In this document: piece after piece, positions 34,374 through 42,691 of the stretch
Layout of the letters: the number at the start of each line of letters is the position of its first letter
Numbering within the stretch: the first letter of the stretch is position 1
Origin: Paraburkholderia sabiae
Lineage (GTDB): Bacteria > Pseudomonadota > Gammaproteobacteria > Burkholderiales > Burkholderiaceae
Direction of reading: 5' to 3'
DNA: 64,000 nt
Assembly: GCF_030412785.1 (NCBI RefSeq)
Contig: NZ_CP125296.1
Location: 2,046,001 to 2,110,000 of the forward strand
Notes under the pieces: generated by a model
What the model was told of the DNA's origin: nothing
What the model saw: only the letters and a program-made list of their open reading frames with translations
The model's database searches: none
Program-made: the position numbers and the translations under genes

Positions 34374-35867
34374 TTACGCCACTTGCATGCACAGGTACTT
34401 CATTTCCAGATATTCGTCGATGCCGTATTTTGAACCCTCGCGTCCGACGCCCGACTGCTTCACGCCGCCGAACGGCGCTTCCGCCGTCGAGATCAATCCG
34501 GTGTTGATGCCGACCATGCCGAACTCCAGTGCTTCCGCCACACGCCAGACGCGTGCCATGTCGCGCGTGTAGAAGTAGCTGGCGAGACCGAACTCGGTGT
34601 CGTTGGCGAGCGCGATCACGTCCTGCTCGTCGGTGAAGCGCATGACGGGCGCGACGGGGCCGAAGATTTCTTCGCGCGCGACGCGCATCGACGGTGTGAC
34701 GTTCGTCAGCACGGTCGGCGCGTAGTGGCGCGGCGTGCTGTCGTCGTTGAGCGCGAGCGCTTCGCCGCCGCACAGCACTTTCGCGCCTTGCGCGCGGGCG
34801 TCCGTCACGAGTTCGCTCACCTTGGCCAGCGCGCGGCCGTCGATCAGCGGGCCGATCTGCGTCGACGGCTCGCGTCCGTCGCCGCAACGCAGCGCCTGCA
34901 CGCGCGTCGCGAGCTTGTCGACGAACGCTTCGTAGATGCCGGCCTGCACGTAGAAACGGTTTGCGCACACGCAGGTTTGACCGGCGTTACGGTACTTCGA
35001 GATCAGCGCGCCTTCGATGGCCGCGTCGAGGTCGGCATCGTCGAACACGATGAACGGCGCATTGCCGCCGAGTTCCAGCGACAACTTCTGGATATGCCGA
35101 GCGCCCTGCTCCATCAGCCGCGCGCCGATGCCCGTCGAGCCGGTGAACGACAGCTTGCGCACGACAGGATTGCCCGTGAGTTCTTCGGCGATCGGCTGCG
35201 GATCGCCCGTCACGACGTTCAGCACGCCCGCCGGGATGCCCGCGCGTTCGGCCAGCACGGCGAGCGCCAGCGCCGAGAACGGCGTCTGCGATGCAGGCTT
35301 GAGCACCATCGTGCAGCCTGCCGCGAGCGCCGGGCCTGCCTTGCGCGTGATCATCGCGGCCGGGAAGTTCCACGGCGTGATCGCCGCGCACACGCCGACG
35401 GGCTGACGGATCGTCACGAGCCGGCGGTCGTTTGCAGGCGTCGCGATCACATCGCCGTCGACACGCCGCGCTTCCTCCGCGAACCATTCGATGAAGCTCG
35501 CGGCAAACGCGATCTCGGCTTTCGCTTCTGCGAGCGGCTTGCCTTGTTCGGCCGTCATCAGCAGCGCGAGATCGTCCTGATGTTCGAGCATCAGGTCGTG
35601 CCATTTGCGCAGCAACGCGGCGCGCGCTTTGGCCGTCAACGCGCGCCACGCGGGCAGCGCCGCTTCCGCTGCGGCGATGGCTTCGCGCGTTTCGACGGCT
35701 GTCATCGACGGCACGCTGGCGATCAGCGCGCCCGTCGCGGGATCGGTGACGTCGAAGGTGCGGCCGTCGCGCGCCGCGCGCCACTCGCCGCCGATCAGGC
35801 ATTGCGTGCGCAGCAGGGAAGAGTCTTTCAGATCAGGCATGTCAGGGTCCGTCGAGAGTGAATTCAT
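34374..35867 (-). CDS. NAD(P)-dependent aldehyde dehydrogenase (predicted 3-sulfolactaldehyde dehydrogenase)
   Basis: 497 residues from ATG 35867, which overlaps the lactonase stop by four bases; ATG 35840 would give 488 residues. It is a GabD-like ALDH: 'ITPWNFPAAMITRKAGPALA' (cofactor/N169 region), 'GSTGIGARLM' (dinucleotide-binding G-x-x-x-x-G), 'LELGGNAPFIVF' (general-base Glu) and 'AGQTCVCANR' (nucleophile Cys). In sulfo-ED bacteria a homologous ALDH oxidises 3-sulfolactaldehyde to 3-sulfolactate, giving NADH. Succinate-semialdehyde dehydrogenase is the generic alternative; the operon favours the sulfo role. Confidence 0.92.
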   Translation of the reverse strand: MNSLSTDPDMPDLKDSSLLRTQCLIGGEWRAARDGRTFDVTDPATGALIASVPSMTAVETREAIAAAEAALPAWRALTAKARAALLRKWHDLMLEHQDDLALLMTAEQGKPLAEAKAEIAFAASFIEWFAEEARRVDGDVIATPANDRRLVTIRQPVGVCAAITPWNFPAAMITRKAGPALAAGCTMVLKPASQTPFSALALAVLAERAGIPAGVLNVVTGDPQPIAEELTGNPVVRKLSFTGSTGIGARLMEQGARHIQKLSLELGGNAPFIVFDDADLDAAIEGALISKYRNAGQTCVCANRFYVQAGIYEAFVDKLATRVQALRCGDGREPSTQIGPLIDGRALAKVSELVTDARAQGAKVLCGGEALALNDDSTPRHYAPTVLTNVTPSMRVAREEIFGPVAPVMRFTDEQDVIALANDTEFGLASYFYTRDMARVWRVAEALEFGMVGINTGLISTAEAPFGGVKQSGVGREGSKYGIDEYLEMKYLCMQVA

Positions 35868-36766
35868 GCGGATTTGGACGCAGATGCGCGCCAGCGTGGT
35901 TCGGGCAACCCCGGCACGTCCGTGCGCATCGCAAACAGGCCGCCCGCCAGCGGCTCGCGTTCGAGTTCGTCGGCGCTGCGGCCCGCGCGCGCCGACGTGA
36001 TGTACAGCGTGCGCAGATCGTCGCCGCCGAACGCGCACATCGTCGGGCAGCGCACGGGCACGGGATACACGGCATCGACGGAACCGTCCGGCGCGAAGCG
36101 GACCACGCGCCCGCCTTCGTAGAACGCGCTCCAGTAGTAGCCTTCGGCGTCGATGGCCGCGCCGTCCGGGCGGCCGCGATCGTCTGCCGTCGGCTGGATT
36201 CGCGCCCATACTTCGGCGTCACCGCATGCGCCCGTCGCGAGGTCGTACGCGCGGCGGTAGATCGTGAAGTTGGGCGTGTCGGAGTGATAGAGCCAACGAT
36301 TGTCCGGACTGAACGCGAGGCCATTCGACGTCAGCAGGCCCGCGCTCAGCGCTTGCAGTTCGCCGTCCGCGAACCGGTAGAGATGCGCATTGCCGCCCGC
36401 CTTCGGTTCGTCGATCGTGCCCGCGAAAAAACGGCCTGACGCATCGCATCGGCCATCGTTGAAGCGGCTCGTGCGAACGTCTTCCGGGTTGGCGGCGAGT
36501 TGCCGGACGGGACGCGCGGCTTCGTCGAGCAACCAGACGCCCGAGCGCAAGCCCGCGATAAAGCCGCCTTCTTCAGCGAGCGAAAAGCAGCCGATGTGCT
36601 CCGGCAGCGCAAATGCCTTGTCGATGCCCGTCGCGGGATCGAAGCGATGCAGCGCCGGTTCGAGAATATCGACCCAGTACAGCACGCGCTCACGCTCGTC
36701 CCAGCGAGGACATTCGCCGAGTTGGGCACGGGCGTCGAGGACGCAGCGGAGATCGGAAGAAGACAT
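35864..36766 (-). CDS. SMP-30/gluconolactonase-family lactonase (predicted 6-deoxy-6-sulfogluconolactonase)
   Basis: 300 residues. Metal ligands of the SMP-30 six-bladed propeller are visible: 'LGECPRWDERE' (Glu), 'TSNGLAFSPDNRWLYHSDT' (Asn and Asp) and 'NDGRCDASGRFFAGT'. It would hydrolyse the lactone made by the SDR. It is the first gene of a two-gene unit with the aldehyde dehydrogenase. Its start codon is 35 bases from the operator palindrome and divergent from the LacI gene. Confidence 0.92.
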   Translation of the reverse strand: MSSSDLRCVLDARAQLGECPRWDERERVLYWVDILEPALHRFDPATGIDKAFALPEHIGCFSLAEEGGFIAGLRSGVWLLDEAARPVRQLAANPEDVRTSRFNDGRCDASGRFFAGTIDEPKAGGNAHLYRFADGELQALSAGLLTSNGLAFSPDNRWLYHSDTPNFTIYRRAYDLATGACGDAEVWARIQPTADDRGRPDGAAIDAEGYYWSAFYEGGRVVRFAPDGSVDAVYPVPVRCPTMCAFGGDDLRTLYITSARAGRSADELEREPLAGGLFAMRTDVPGLPEPRWRASASKSA

Positions 36767-36800
36767 GTCAATCCAGGCTGTTTAGGTCGCAACGCTAAAA

Positions 36801-36814
36801 TCGCAGCGCTGCGA
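36801..36814. promoter_or_regulatory. LacI-type operator in the lactonase / regulator divergent promoter
   Basis: TCGCAGCGCTGCGA, identical to 34307-34320, lies between the divergent lactonase (start 36766) and LacI-type regulator (start 36936) genes. Degenerate copies flank it: TCGCAACGCTAAA at 36787-36799 keeps the left arm, and TAGCGCTACGA at 36820-36830 keeps the centre and much of the right arm. A cluster of sites like this would allow cooperative repression and autoregulation. Confidence 0.75.
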
Positions 36815-36935
36815 AATAATAGCGCTACGATTTCTTCGAGCGATACCAGGGTTAGTGCGGAGAAGATGACTCGTTGCGCTGCGGCAATTACAATATAAGC
36901 TTCGCGCCGAACCCGGCGCCTGCCCTTTTCACCGC

Positions 36936-38012
36936 TTGCAGCCCATGTCTCAGACAGCCAAGGCACCGCGCTCCCGGCGCAGCACCAACCGCGTCACGAT
37001 GGATGACGTCGCCGCCCGCGCACGCGTGTCCGCCAGTTCTGTTTCGCTGTTTCTGCGCAATCCCGAGGCCGTGTCGCCACGCATCGCGCCGCGCATCAAG
37101 CAGGCCATCGACGTGCTCGGCTACGTGCCCAATCTGCTGGCGGGCAGTCTCGCCGCCGCACGCACGCGCGCCATCGGCGTCGTCGTGCCGTCGCTCGGCA
37201 ATGCGTTCTTTTCGGCGACGGTCGCTGCGATGCAGAAAGAGTTCGACCGCCACGGCTATCAGCTTTTGCTCGGCGCAACGGAATATCAGCCGGGCCGCGA
37301 AGCCGATCTCGTGCGCACGTTCCTGTCATGGTCGCCGACTGCGCTCGTCGTCACCGGCTGCCGTCACGACGACGAAACGCGCGCGCTGTTGCGCTCGGCG
37401 CGCGCGCCCGTCGCGGAGATGTGGGAACTCGGCGAACAGCCGTTCGATCTGCAGGTCGGTTTTTCGCACCACGCAGCGGGCGAAGCCGTCGCGCGGCACA
37501 TGCTGGAGATCGGCGCGCGGCGCGTCGCGTTCATCGGCGCGCGGATGGACAGCGACGTGCGGGCGCGGCAACGCTGCGAGGGCTTCGCTCGTACGATGCT
37601 GAAAGCGGGTATCGAGGTGCATGTCGAGGACGCGCCCGGCGACGCGTCGCCGAAAGCAGGCGCGCACGCATTGGCCGACATCCTGCAACGCATGCCGGAG
37701 ATCGACGCGATCGCCTGTTCGAACGATGTCATCGCGCTAGGCGTGCTGTTCGAAGCACAGCGGCGCGGCATCGCGGTTCCGCAACAGCTGCGTGTCGCCG
37801 GTTTCGGCGACCTGCCGTTCAGCGAAGAATGCGTGCCGCCGCTGACGACCGTTCAACCGCGCGCCACGGAAATCGGCCTGCGTATCGCGCAGGAACTGAT
37901 GGAGCGCGCCGAATTGCCTGAAGCCGACAAGGAACCGCGCATCGTCGATGTCGGCTTCGAGCTGGTCGTGCGGGCAAGCACGCTCAGCGCCAATACACGT
38001 CAGGACGCGTAA
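36936..38012 (+). CDS. LacI-family transcriptional regulator of the sulfoquinovose cluster
   Basis: 358 residues (ATG 36936; ATG 36945 is equally possible). The HTH reads 'VTMDDVAARARVSASSVSLF' with hinge 'LGYVPNLLAGSLAA', then a sugar-binding core starting 'AIGVVVPSLGNAFFSATVAA'. 'ACSNDVIALGVLFEAQRRGI' and 'VAGFGDLPFSEECVPPLTTV' are typical of the GntR/LacI type. The gene diverges from the lactonase gene across the operator cluster. The inducer is probably sulfoquinovose or a pathway intermediate. Its 3' end overlaps a small convergent gene by 13 bases. Confidence 0.92.
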   Translation: MQPMSQTAKAPRSRRSTNRVTMDDVAARARVSASSVSLFLRNPEAVSPRIAPRIKQAIDVLGYVPNLLAGSLAAARTRAIGVVVPSLGNAFFSATVAAMQKEFDRHGYQLLLGATEYQPGREADLVRTFLSWSPTALVVTGCRHDDETRALLRSARAPVAEMWELGEQPFDLQVGFSHHAAGEAVARHMLEIGARRVAFIGARMDSDVRARQRCEGFARTMLKAGIEVHVEDAPGDASPKAGAHALADILQRMPEIDAIACSNDVIALGVLFEAQRRGIAVPQQLRVAGFGDLPFSEECVPPLTTVQPRATEIGLRIAQELMERAELPEADKEPRIVDVGFELVVRASTLSANTRQDA

Positions 38013-38245
38013 TCGGATGCGGTGAGCGGCGACGTCTGCACGTTCGGACGCGCCTCGCGCGCAAAGATCCTTCGACATGCCGCGCGATTCTGCGGCGTGC
38101 CCGTCGCGAACGTAACGGAATCGCACTGCGCCGCGCTCCCATTCATTCGATGATTGGCGGAATTGCCGTTGGATTGCAGCGTGCCCGCGTTCGCGGTGCC
38201 GCACAGCAGCATCAAGGTCAACGTAACTGGCTTCAGAATATTCAT
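38000..38245 (-). CDS. Small exported protein of unknown function
   Basis: 81 residues from ATG 38245. 'MNILKPVTLTLMLLCGTANA' is a good signal peptide; the mature part is about 60 residues with two Cys ('AAQCDSVTF', 'NRAACRRIF') that could form one disulfide. The ribosome site is weak. I recognise no family. The 3' end overlaps the LacI-type gene by 13 bases tail to tail. It may be a real small secreted protein, and its coding status needs support from homologues. Confidence 0.5.
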   Translation of the reverse strand: MNILKPVTLTLMLLCGTANAGTLQSNGNSANHRMNGSAAQCDSVTFATGTPQNRAACRRIFAREARPNVQTSPLTASDYAS

Positions 38246-38694
38246 CGCTTTTCGCGCCCAAACCCTCGTCGCACGAGGCGTAACGCGCCTTCTCACTTCG
38301 GTGCTTGAAGTCTAGCAGCGGGGTATGCGAGCGTCACAGAAGGGGCGCTGCAAAAGACTCTTGAAGAAACTGGAAGGATGCGTCGCGTGGAGCGTGTGCA
38401 GTCGACGCTGCGGCATCGGCGTGTTTTGCGTTAAAATGTACGAACTGGTTAGTTTGTTGCAAATGCCTGTGTAACTTACCGGGCATTTGCTCACTCCGAA
38501 TTCGTCGCGCCCAGCCATCGCCCGGCGCGCATGCCCGAACGCACCGATCCGGCGTTCAACGCGGCAACCACCTGACGGGAACGCTACTCAAGCCGCCCCA
38601 TCGCGCGTCAATCACACGATCTGGTGCACGCGTGCGCGCAGTCCCCGTCGACTGTGCGCCTGTGCCCTCTTTTGCGTATCCATGAAGACAAGCA
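38246..38694. promoter_or_regulatory. 449-bp intergenic region upstream of gcd
   Basis: No convincing gene lies here; a 68-codon frame at 38312-38518 (minus) lacks a ribosome site. The stretch 38425-38465 is locally A+T-rich and holds AACTGGTTAGTT (AACT-N4-AGTT), which resembles a short repressor half-site pair. It is followed by a 9-bp inverted repeat, GCAAATGCC (38459-38467) and GGCATTTGC (38482-38490). The gcd promoter is probably here. Confidence 0.45.
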
Positions 38695-41115
38695 ATGTCC
38701 AAGCAACCTGAAACCAAGCCCATATCGACGGCCGCGCGCGTCGGCCTGACACTCGCCGGCGCAATCGGCCTGCTGCTCGGCCTGTATTTCGCGATCGGCG
38801 GCGCGCTGCTCGTCGCTCGCGGCGGCACGTGGTACTACCTGCTGATGGGTCTCGCCGTCTGCGCGACGGGCATCCAGCTCGCGCGCCGCAAAGCCTCGGC
38901 ATGTGCGATCTTCGCGCTCGTGATCGTCGCGACCATGCTGTGGGCCGTCTGGGAAAGCGGTTTCGATTTCTGGCCGCTGCAGGCGCGCATCTTCATGTTC
39001 ACGATGATCGGCATGCTGCTCGCGCCCGTTTATCCGATGCTGCGCGGCTTCGAGGGCAAGCGCCCGGCGAAGGGCGCCGCGTGGACAGCGGGTCTCGTGC
39101 TGCTCGCGTGCAATGCGCTGTTCGTGTACGGCATGTTCATTCCGCACGGCACGTTCGGCACGGAATCGTCTGTGGCGAGCGCGCAGCATGACAGCGGTTC
39201 GGGCGACTGGACCGCATACGGACACTCGGCGGGCGGCGACCGCTTCGCAGGCGCGACGCAGATCGATCGCGGCAACGTGAAGAACCTGCAGGTCGCGTGG
39301 ACCTACCACACGGGCGACGTGCCGCTCAGCCCGACGGGCGGCGGATCGGAAGATCAGGAAACGCCGCTGCAGATCGGCGATACGCTGTTCGTGTGCTCGC
39401 CGCACAACACGGTGATCGCGCTCGACGCCGCGAACGGCCACGAAAAGTGGCGTCACGAATTCCCGACGAAGACAACGGTGTGGGTGCGCTGCCGCGGCCT
39501 CGCCTACTTCGATGCAACGAAGCCGGTTCAGCAGCCGAGCGTCACCGGTTCGACGCCCGTCACCCCCGTCGCGCTCGCAGACGAACATGCCGCGTGCCGT
39601 CGCCGGATCTTCATGAACACGATCGACGCGAAGCTCGTCGCGCTCGATGCCGACACGGGCAAGCTCTGCACCGACTTCGGCGATCAGGGCGTGATCGATC
39701 TGAAGGCGGGGCTCGGCAGCGCGGCGAGCCCGTTGTACGAACTGACGTCGCCGCCGACCGTCGCGGGCACGACCGTCGTGACGGGCGGCCGCGTTGCGGA
39801 CAACGTAACGCTCGATATGCCCGGCGGCGTGATTCGCGGCTTCGATGTGATGACGGGCGCGATGAAGTGGGCGTTCGATCCGGGCAATCCGCAGGACAAG
39901 CAGGCGCCCGCACCCGGCAAGACCTTCGTGCGCTCGACGCCGAACGTGTGGGCGCCGATGTCGTACGACGCGACGTCGAACACGGTGTACATGCCCGTCG
40001 GCAGCGCGGCGATCGATCTGTGGGGCGTAAAGCGCACGCAACTCGACGAGAAGTACGGAGCGTCGATTCTCGCGCTCGACGCAACGACAGGCGAGGAGAA
40101 GTGGCACTTCCAGACAGTCCATCACGATCTGTGGGACTACGACGTGCCGATGCAACCGACGCTCGTCGATTTCCCCGTCGACGGCAAGAACGTACCCGCG
40201 CTGATCGTCGGCACGAAGATGGGCCAACTGTTCGTGCTCGATCGTCTGACGGGCAAGCCGCTGACGAAGGTGGTCGAACAGCCCGTGAAATCCGCGACGA
40301 TTCCGGGCGAGCCGTATGCGAAGACGCAGCCGCTGTCGGTCGGCATGCCGCAGATCGGCGCGGAAGTGCTGAAGGGCGCGGACATGTGGGGCATGACGCC
40401 CATCGACCAGATGATGTGCCGCATCGTCTTCCACGGCATGCGCTATGACGGCCTGTTCACAGCGCCGGATACCGACACGTCGTTGAGCTTCCCGGGCTCG
40501 CTCGGCGGCATGAACTGGGGCGGTCTCTCGTACGACCCGAACTCGCAGATGATCTTCGCGAACGATATGCGTCTCGGTCTGTGGGTCCATCTCGTCAAGG
40601 AAGAGAAACGCGGCGGCACGTCGAACGGCAATGAAGCGGTGAACGCAGGCATGGGCGCGGTGCCGCTCGGCGGCACGCCCTATTCGGTGACGAAGGACCG
40701 CTTCTTCTCGCCGCTCGGCATTCCGTGCCAGAAGCCGCCGTTCGGCAGCCTGACGGCCATCGACCTGAAGACGCGCAGCATCGCGTGGCAAGTGCCGCTC
40801 GGCACAGTGCGCGACACGCGTCTGTGGGGCGTGCAGATGCACATGCCGACGCCGATCGGCATGCCGACCATCGGCGGCTCGCTCAGCACGGGCGGTGGCC
40901 TCGTGTTCTTCGCGGCGACCCAGGACTACTACCTGCGCGCGTTCGACAGCTCGACGGGCAAGGAAGTCTGGAAGGCGCGGCTGCCCGTCGGCAGTCAGGG
41001 CACGCCGATGAGCTATGTGCTCAACGGCAAGCAGTACATCGTGATCTCGGCGGGCGGCGCACGCCAGTCGCCGGATCGCGGCGATTACGTGATCGCCTAC
41101 GCGCTGCCGCAATAA
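38695..41115 (+). CDS. gcd: Membrane-bound PQQ-dependent glucose dehydrogenase
   Basis: 806 residues, the usual size. Five membrane helices cover about residues 15-140 ('ARVGLTLAGAIGLLLGLYF' is the first). The periplasmic PQQ propeller follows, with 'DWTAYGHSAGGDRFAGATQI', 'VAWTYHTGD', 'TPNVWAPMSYD', 'HHDLWDYDVPMQPTL' (active-site region) and 'WGGLSYDPN'. The enzyme oxidises D-glucose to glucono-1,5-lactone in the periplasm and feeds ubiquinone. PQQ synthesis genes are not in the window. It is a single gene ending in a hairpin at 41129-41164. Confidence 0.96.
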   Translation: MSKQPETKPISTAARVGLTLAGAIGLLLGLYFAIGGALLVARGGTWYYLLMGLAVCATGIQLARRKASACAIFALVIVATMLWAVWESGFDFWPLQARIFMFTMIGMLLAPVYPMLRGFEGKRPAKGAAWTAGLVLLACNALFVYGMFIPHGTFGTESSVASAQHDSGSGDWTAYGHSAGGDRFAGATQIDRGNVKNLQVAWTYHTGDVPLSPTGGGSEDQETPLQIGDTLFVCSPHNTVIALDAANGHEKWRHEFPTKTTVWVRCRGLAYFDATKPVQQPSVTGSTPVTPVALADEHAACRRRIFMNTIDAKLVALDADTGKLCTDFGDQGVIDLKAGLGSAASPLYELTSPPTVAGTTVVTGGRVADNVTLDMPGGVIRGFDVMTGAMKWAFDPGNPQDKQAPAPGKTFVRSTPNVWAPMSYDATSNTVYMPVGSAAIDLWGVKRTQLDEKYGASILALDATTGEEKWHFQTVHHDLWDYDVPMQPTLVDFPVDGKNVPALIVGTKMGQLFVLDRLTGKPLTKVVEQPVKSATIPGEPYAKTQPLSVGMPQIGAEVLKGADMWGMTPIDQMMCRIVFHGMRYDGLFTAPDTDTSLSFPGSLGGMNWGGLSYDPNSQMIFANDMRLGLWVHLVKEEKRGGTSNGNEAVNAGMGAVPLGGTPYSVTKDRFFSPLGIPCQKPPFGSLTAIDLKTRSIAWQVPLGTVRDTRLWGVQMHMPTPIGMPTIGGSLSTGGGLVFFAATQDYYLRAFDSSTGKEVWKARLPVGSQGTPMSYVLNGKQYIVISAGGARQSPDRGDYVIAYALPQ

Positions 41116-41128
41116 CGCAGGCAGCGGG

Positions 41129-41164
41129 AAGCTGGAGCGCGCCTGGCTGTGCGCGCTTCAGTTT
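41129..41164 (+). terminator. Stem-loop terminator after gcd
   Basis: The arms 41129-41142 (AAGCTGGAGCGCGC) and 41151-41164 (GCGCGCTTCAGTTT) pair over 14 positions including two G-U pairs, with an 8-nt loop. It begins 13 bases past the gcd stop. The 3' arm ends in TTT. Confidence 0.6.
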
Positions 41165-41212
41165 CATCAGCTTGAGCTTTACGTCGGCGGCAAGCTTCTC
41201 TCTTCTTCCCTC

Positions 41213-42232
41213 ATGAAACGTTCTCTACTCGCGTCCGTCGCGCTAGTGACAGTCGCGTTCGCCACGCGCGCGCACGCGCAATCGTCCGTCACGCTCTATG
41301 GCGCACTCGACACCAGCATCGAAATCACGAATCCCGGCGCAGGCTACGTCGCGCGCATGGATTCGGGCGCGTATCGCGGCTCGCGCGTCGGCGTGCGTGG
41401 CGCGGAAGATATCGGCAACGGCGTGAAGATTCTGTTCGATCTGGAGAACGGCTTCAGTTCGGGCAACGGCTCGCTGGCTGTCGCGAATACGATCTTCAAT
41501 CGTCAGGCGTGGGTCGGTGCCGGCACGCCGTATGGCACGGTGCGCATCGGCCGTCAGTACTCGCCGATCTACATTCCGTTCAAAGGACAACTCGACGCGT
41601 TCGGCGCAGGCACGATCGCTTCGGGGCTCAACAATCTGTCGAAGATCACGCCGTACGCGAGCAATGCGATCACGTATCTCTCGCCGGAATTCCACGGCTT
41701 TTCGACGACCGTCATGGCAATGCTGCGCGATCCCGCCGATGACGACGGCAACGGCCTCGCCGGGCACATCGAAACCTTCGCGTGGCGCAACGGCCCGTTT
41801 CGCGTGTCGTACGCGCATCAGCAGACGCATGGCGACGGCGCGTTACGGGCGAACCTCGGCGGCGTGTCGTATGTATATGGACCGGTGACGGGCTTCGTGT
41901 CGTTCTTCAATGGCGACGGCGGCACGCCGCGTTATCACAACGACGGCGTATCGGTATCGGCGCGCTATGCAGTCAACGCGCGGTTTCGTGCGTCCATCGG
42001 TTACGCGTATCTGCGCGATCGCTCCGGCGGCGACGACAACGCCGACCAGTTCAGCGCGGCTTGCGAATACGATCTGTCGAAGCGTGTGCTGCTCTATGCG
42101 AGCGCTGGCTGGTTGCGAAATCGCGGTGAAGGTGAATTCACGCTTAAAGGCGTGAACGTGACGGGCCTCGCACCGTCGTGGCCGGGTGCGTCGGTGCGAG
42201 GCGTGCAGTTGGGGATGATCGACCGGTTCTAG
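41213..42232 (+). CDS. Outer-membrane porin (trimeric, Porin_4)
   Basis: 339 residues. The signal peptide 'MKRSLLASVALVTVAFATRA' ends at HA-QSSVTLYGALDTSIE. 'GSRVGVRGAEDIGNGVKILF' and 'GTVRIGRQYSPIY' are conserved porin segments, and the last residue is Phe ('GMIDRF'). It is a general diffusion pore in the outer membrane. Its TAG stop and the aroQ TAG stop on the other strand share the palindrome CTAG (42229-42232). No function linked to gcd or aroQ can be inferred. Confidence 0.94.
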   Translation: MKRSLLASVALVTVAFATRAHAQSSVTLYGALDTSIEITNPGAGYVARMDSGAYRGSRVGVRGAEDIGNGVKILFDLENGFSSGNGSLAVANTIFNRQAWVGAGTPYGTVRIGRQYSPIYIPFKGQLDAFGAGTIASGLNNLSKITPYASNAITYLSPEFHGFSTTVMAMLRDPADDDGNGLAGHIETFAWRNGPFRVSYAHQQTHGDGALRANLGGVSYVYGPVTGFVSFFNGDGGTPRYHNDGVSVSARYAVNARFRASIGYAYLRDRSGGDDNADQFSAACEYDLSKRVLLYASAGWLRNRGEGEFTLKGVNVTGLAPSWPGASVRGVQLGMIDRF

Positions 42233-42675
42233 TGCTGTTGCGTTATGCAGTTCGCAACCGCCCGCATCGCCAGCAGATACCCATCCACGCCCAATCCACA
42301 AATCACACCGCGCGCCGCCAGTGAAATCAGCGAATGACGATACTGCTCGTCGCGCTGATGAATGTTGGTGATGTGCACTTCGATCACCGGCTGACGAATC
42401 AGCTTCACGGCATCCAGCACGGGAATCGACCCGAACGAAAAACCCGCGGGATTGATGATCACAGCCGCGTCCGCTTCGAACGCTTCCTGCAACCAGTCGA
42501 CCATCACGCCTTCATGATTCGTCTGGCGGAACTCGCAGCGCAGCCCGAGTTCTTCCGCGAGCGCTTCCGTTCTTTCCTTGACCTGCGCGAGCGTCGTCGT
42601 GCCGTACAGATGAGGCTCGCGCTTGCCGAGCATGTTGAGGTTCGAGCCGTTCAGCACATACACCAGTGGTTTCAT
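42229..42675 (-). CDS. aroQ: Type II 3-dehydroquinate dehydratase
   Basis: 148 residues from ATG 42675 (family start M-K-P-L-V-Y-V-L-N-G-S-N-L-N); ATG 42690 is a possible start with five more residues. 'NGSNLNMLGKREPHLYG' holds the catalytic Tyr, 'INPAGFSFGSI' is the oxyanion region, and 'VIEVHITNIHQRDEQYR' carries the catalytic His. It converts 3-dehydroquinate to 3-dehydroshikimate. Pairing with an MFS transporter and an IclR regulator suggests a catabolic (quinate/shikimate) use and not only the biosynthetic one. Only about 16 bases separate it from the transporter. Confidence 0.94.
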   Translation of the reverse strand: MKPLVYVLNGSNLNMLGKREPHLYGTTTLAQVKERTEALAEELGLRCEFRQTNHEGVMVDWLQEAFEADAAVIINPAGFSFGSIPVLDAVKLIRQPVIEVHITNIHQRDEQYRHSLISLAARGVICGLGVDGYLLAMRAVANCITQQH

Positions 42676-42691
42676 CTTCTTAGCCTGCATT

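Noticed and set aside
34374..36209. Longer N-terminal form of the aldehyde dehydrogenase (611 codons)
   Set aside because: The extension runs antisense-frame through the lactonase gene and is Arg-rich; the ATGA-coupled start at 35867 gives the normal ALDH length.
38312..38518. 68-codon minus-strand frame before gcd
   Set aside because: No ribosome site, no family resemblance and no signal peptide; it overlaps the likely promoter and inverted repeat.
38608..41112. 834-codon minus-strand open frame
   Set aside because: Exactly antisense to gcd; Arg/His-rich translation without motifs.
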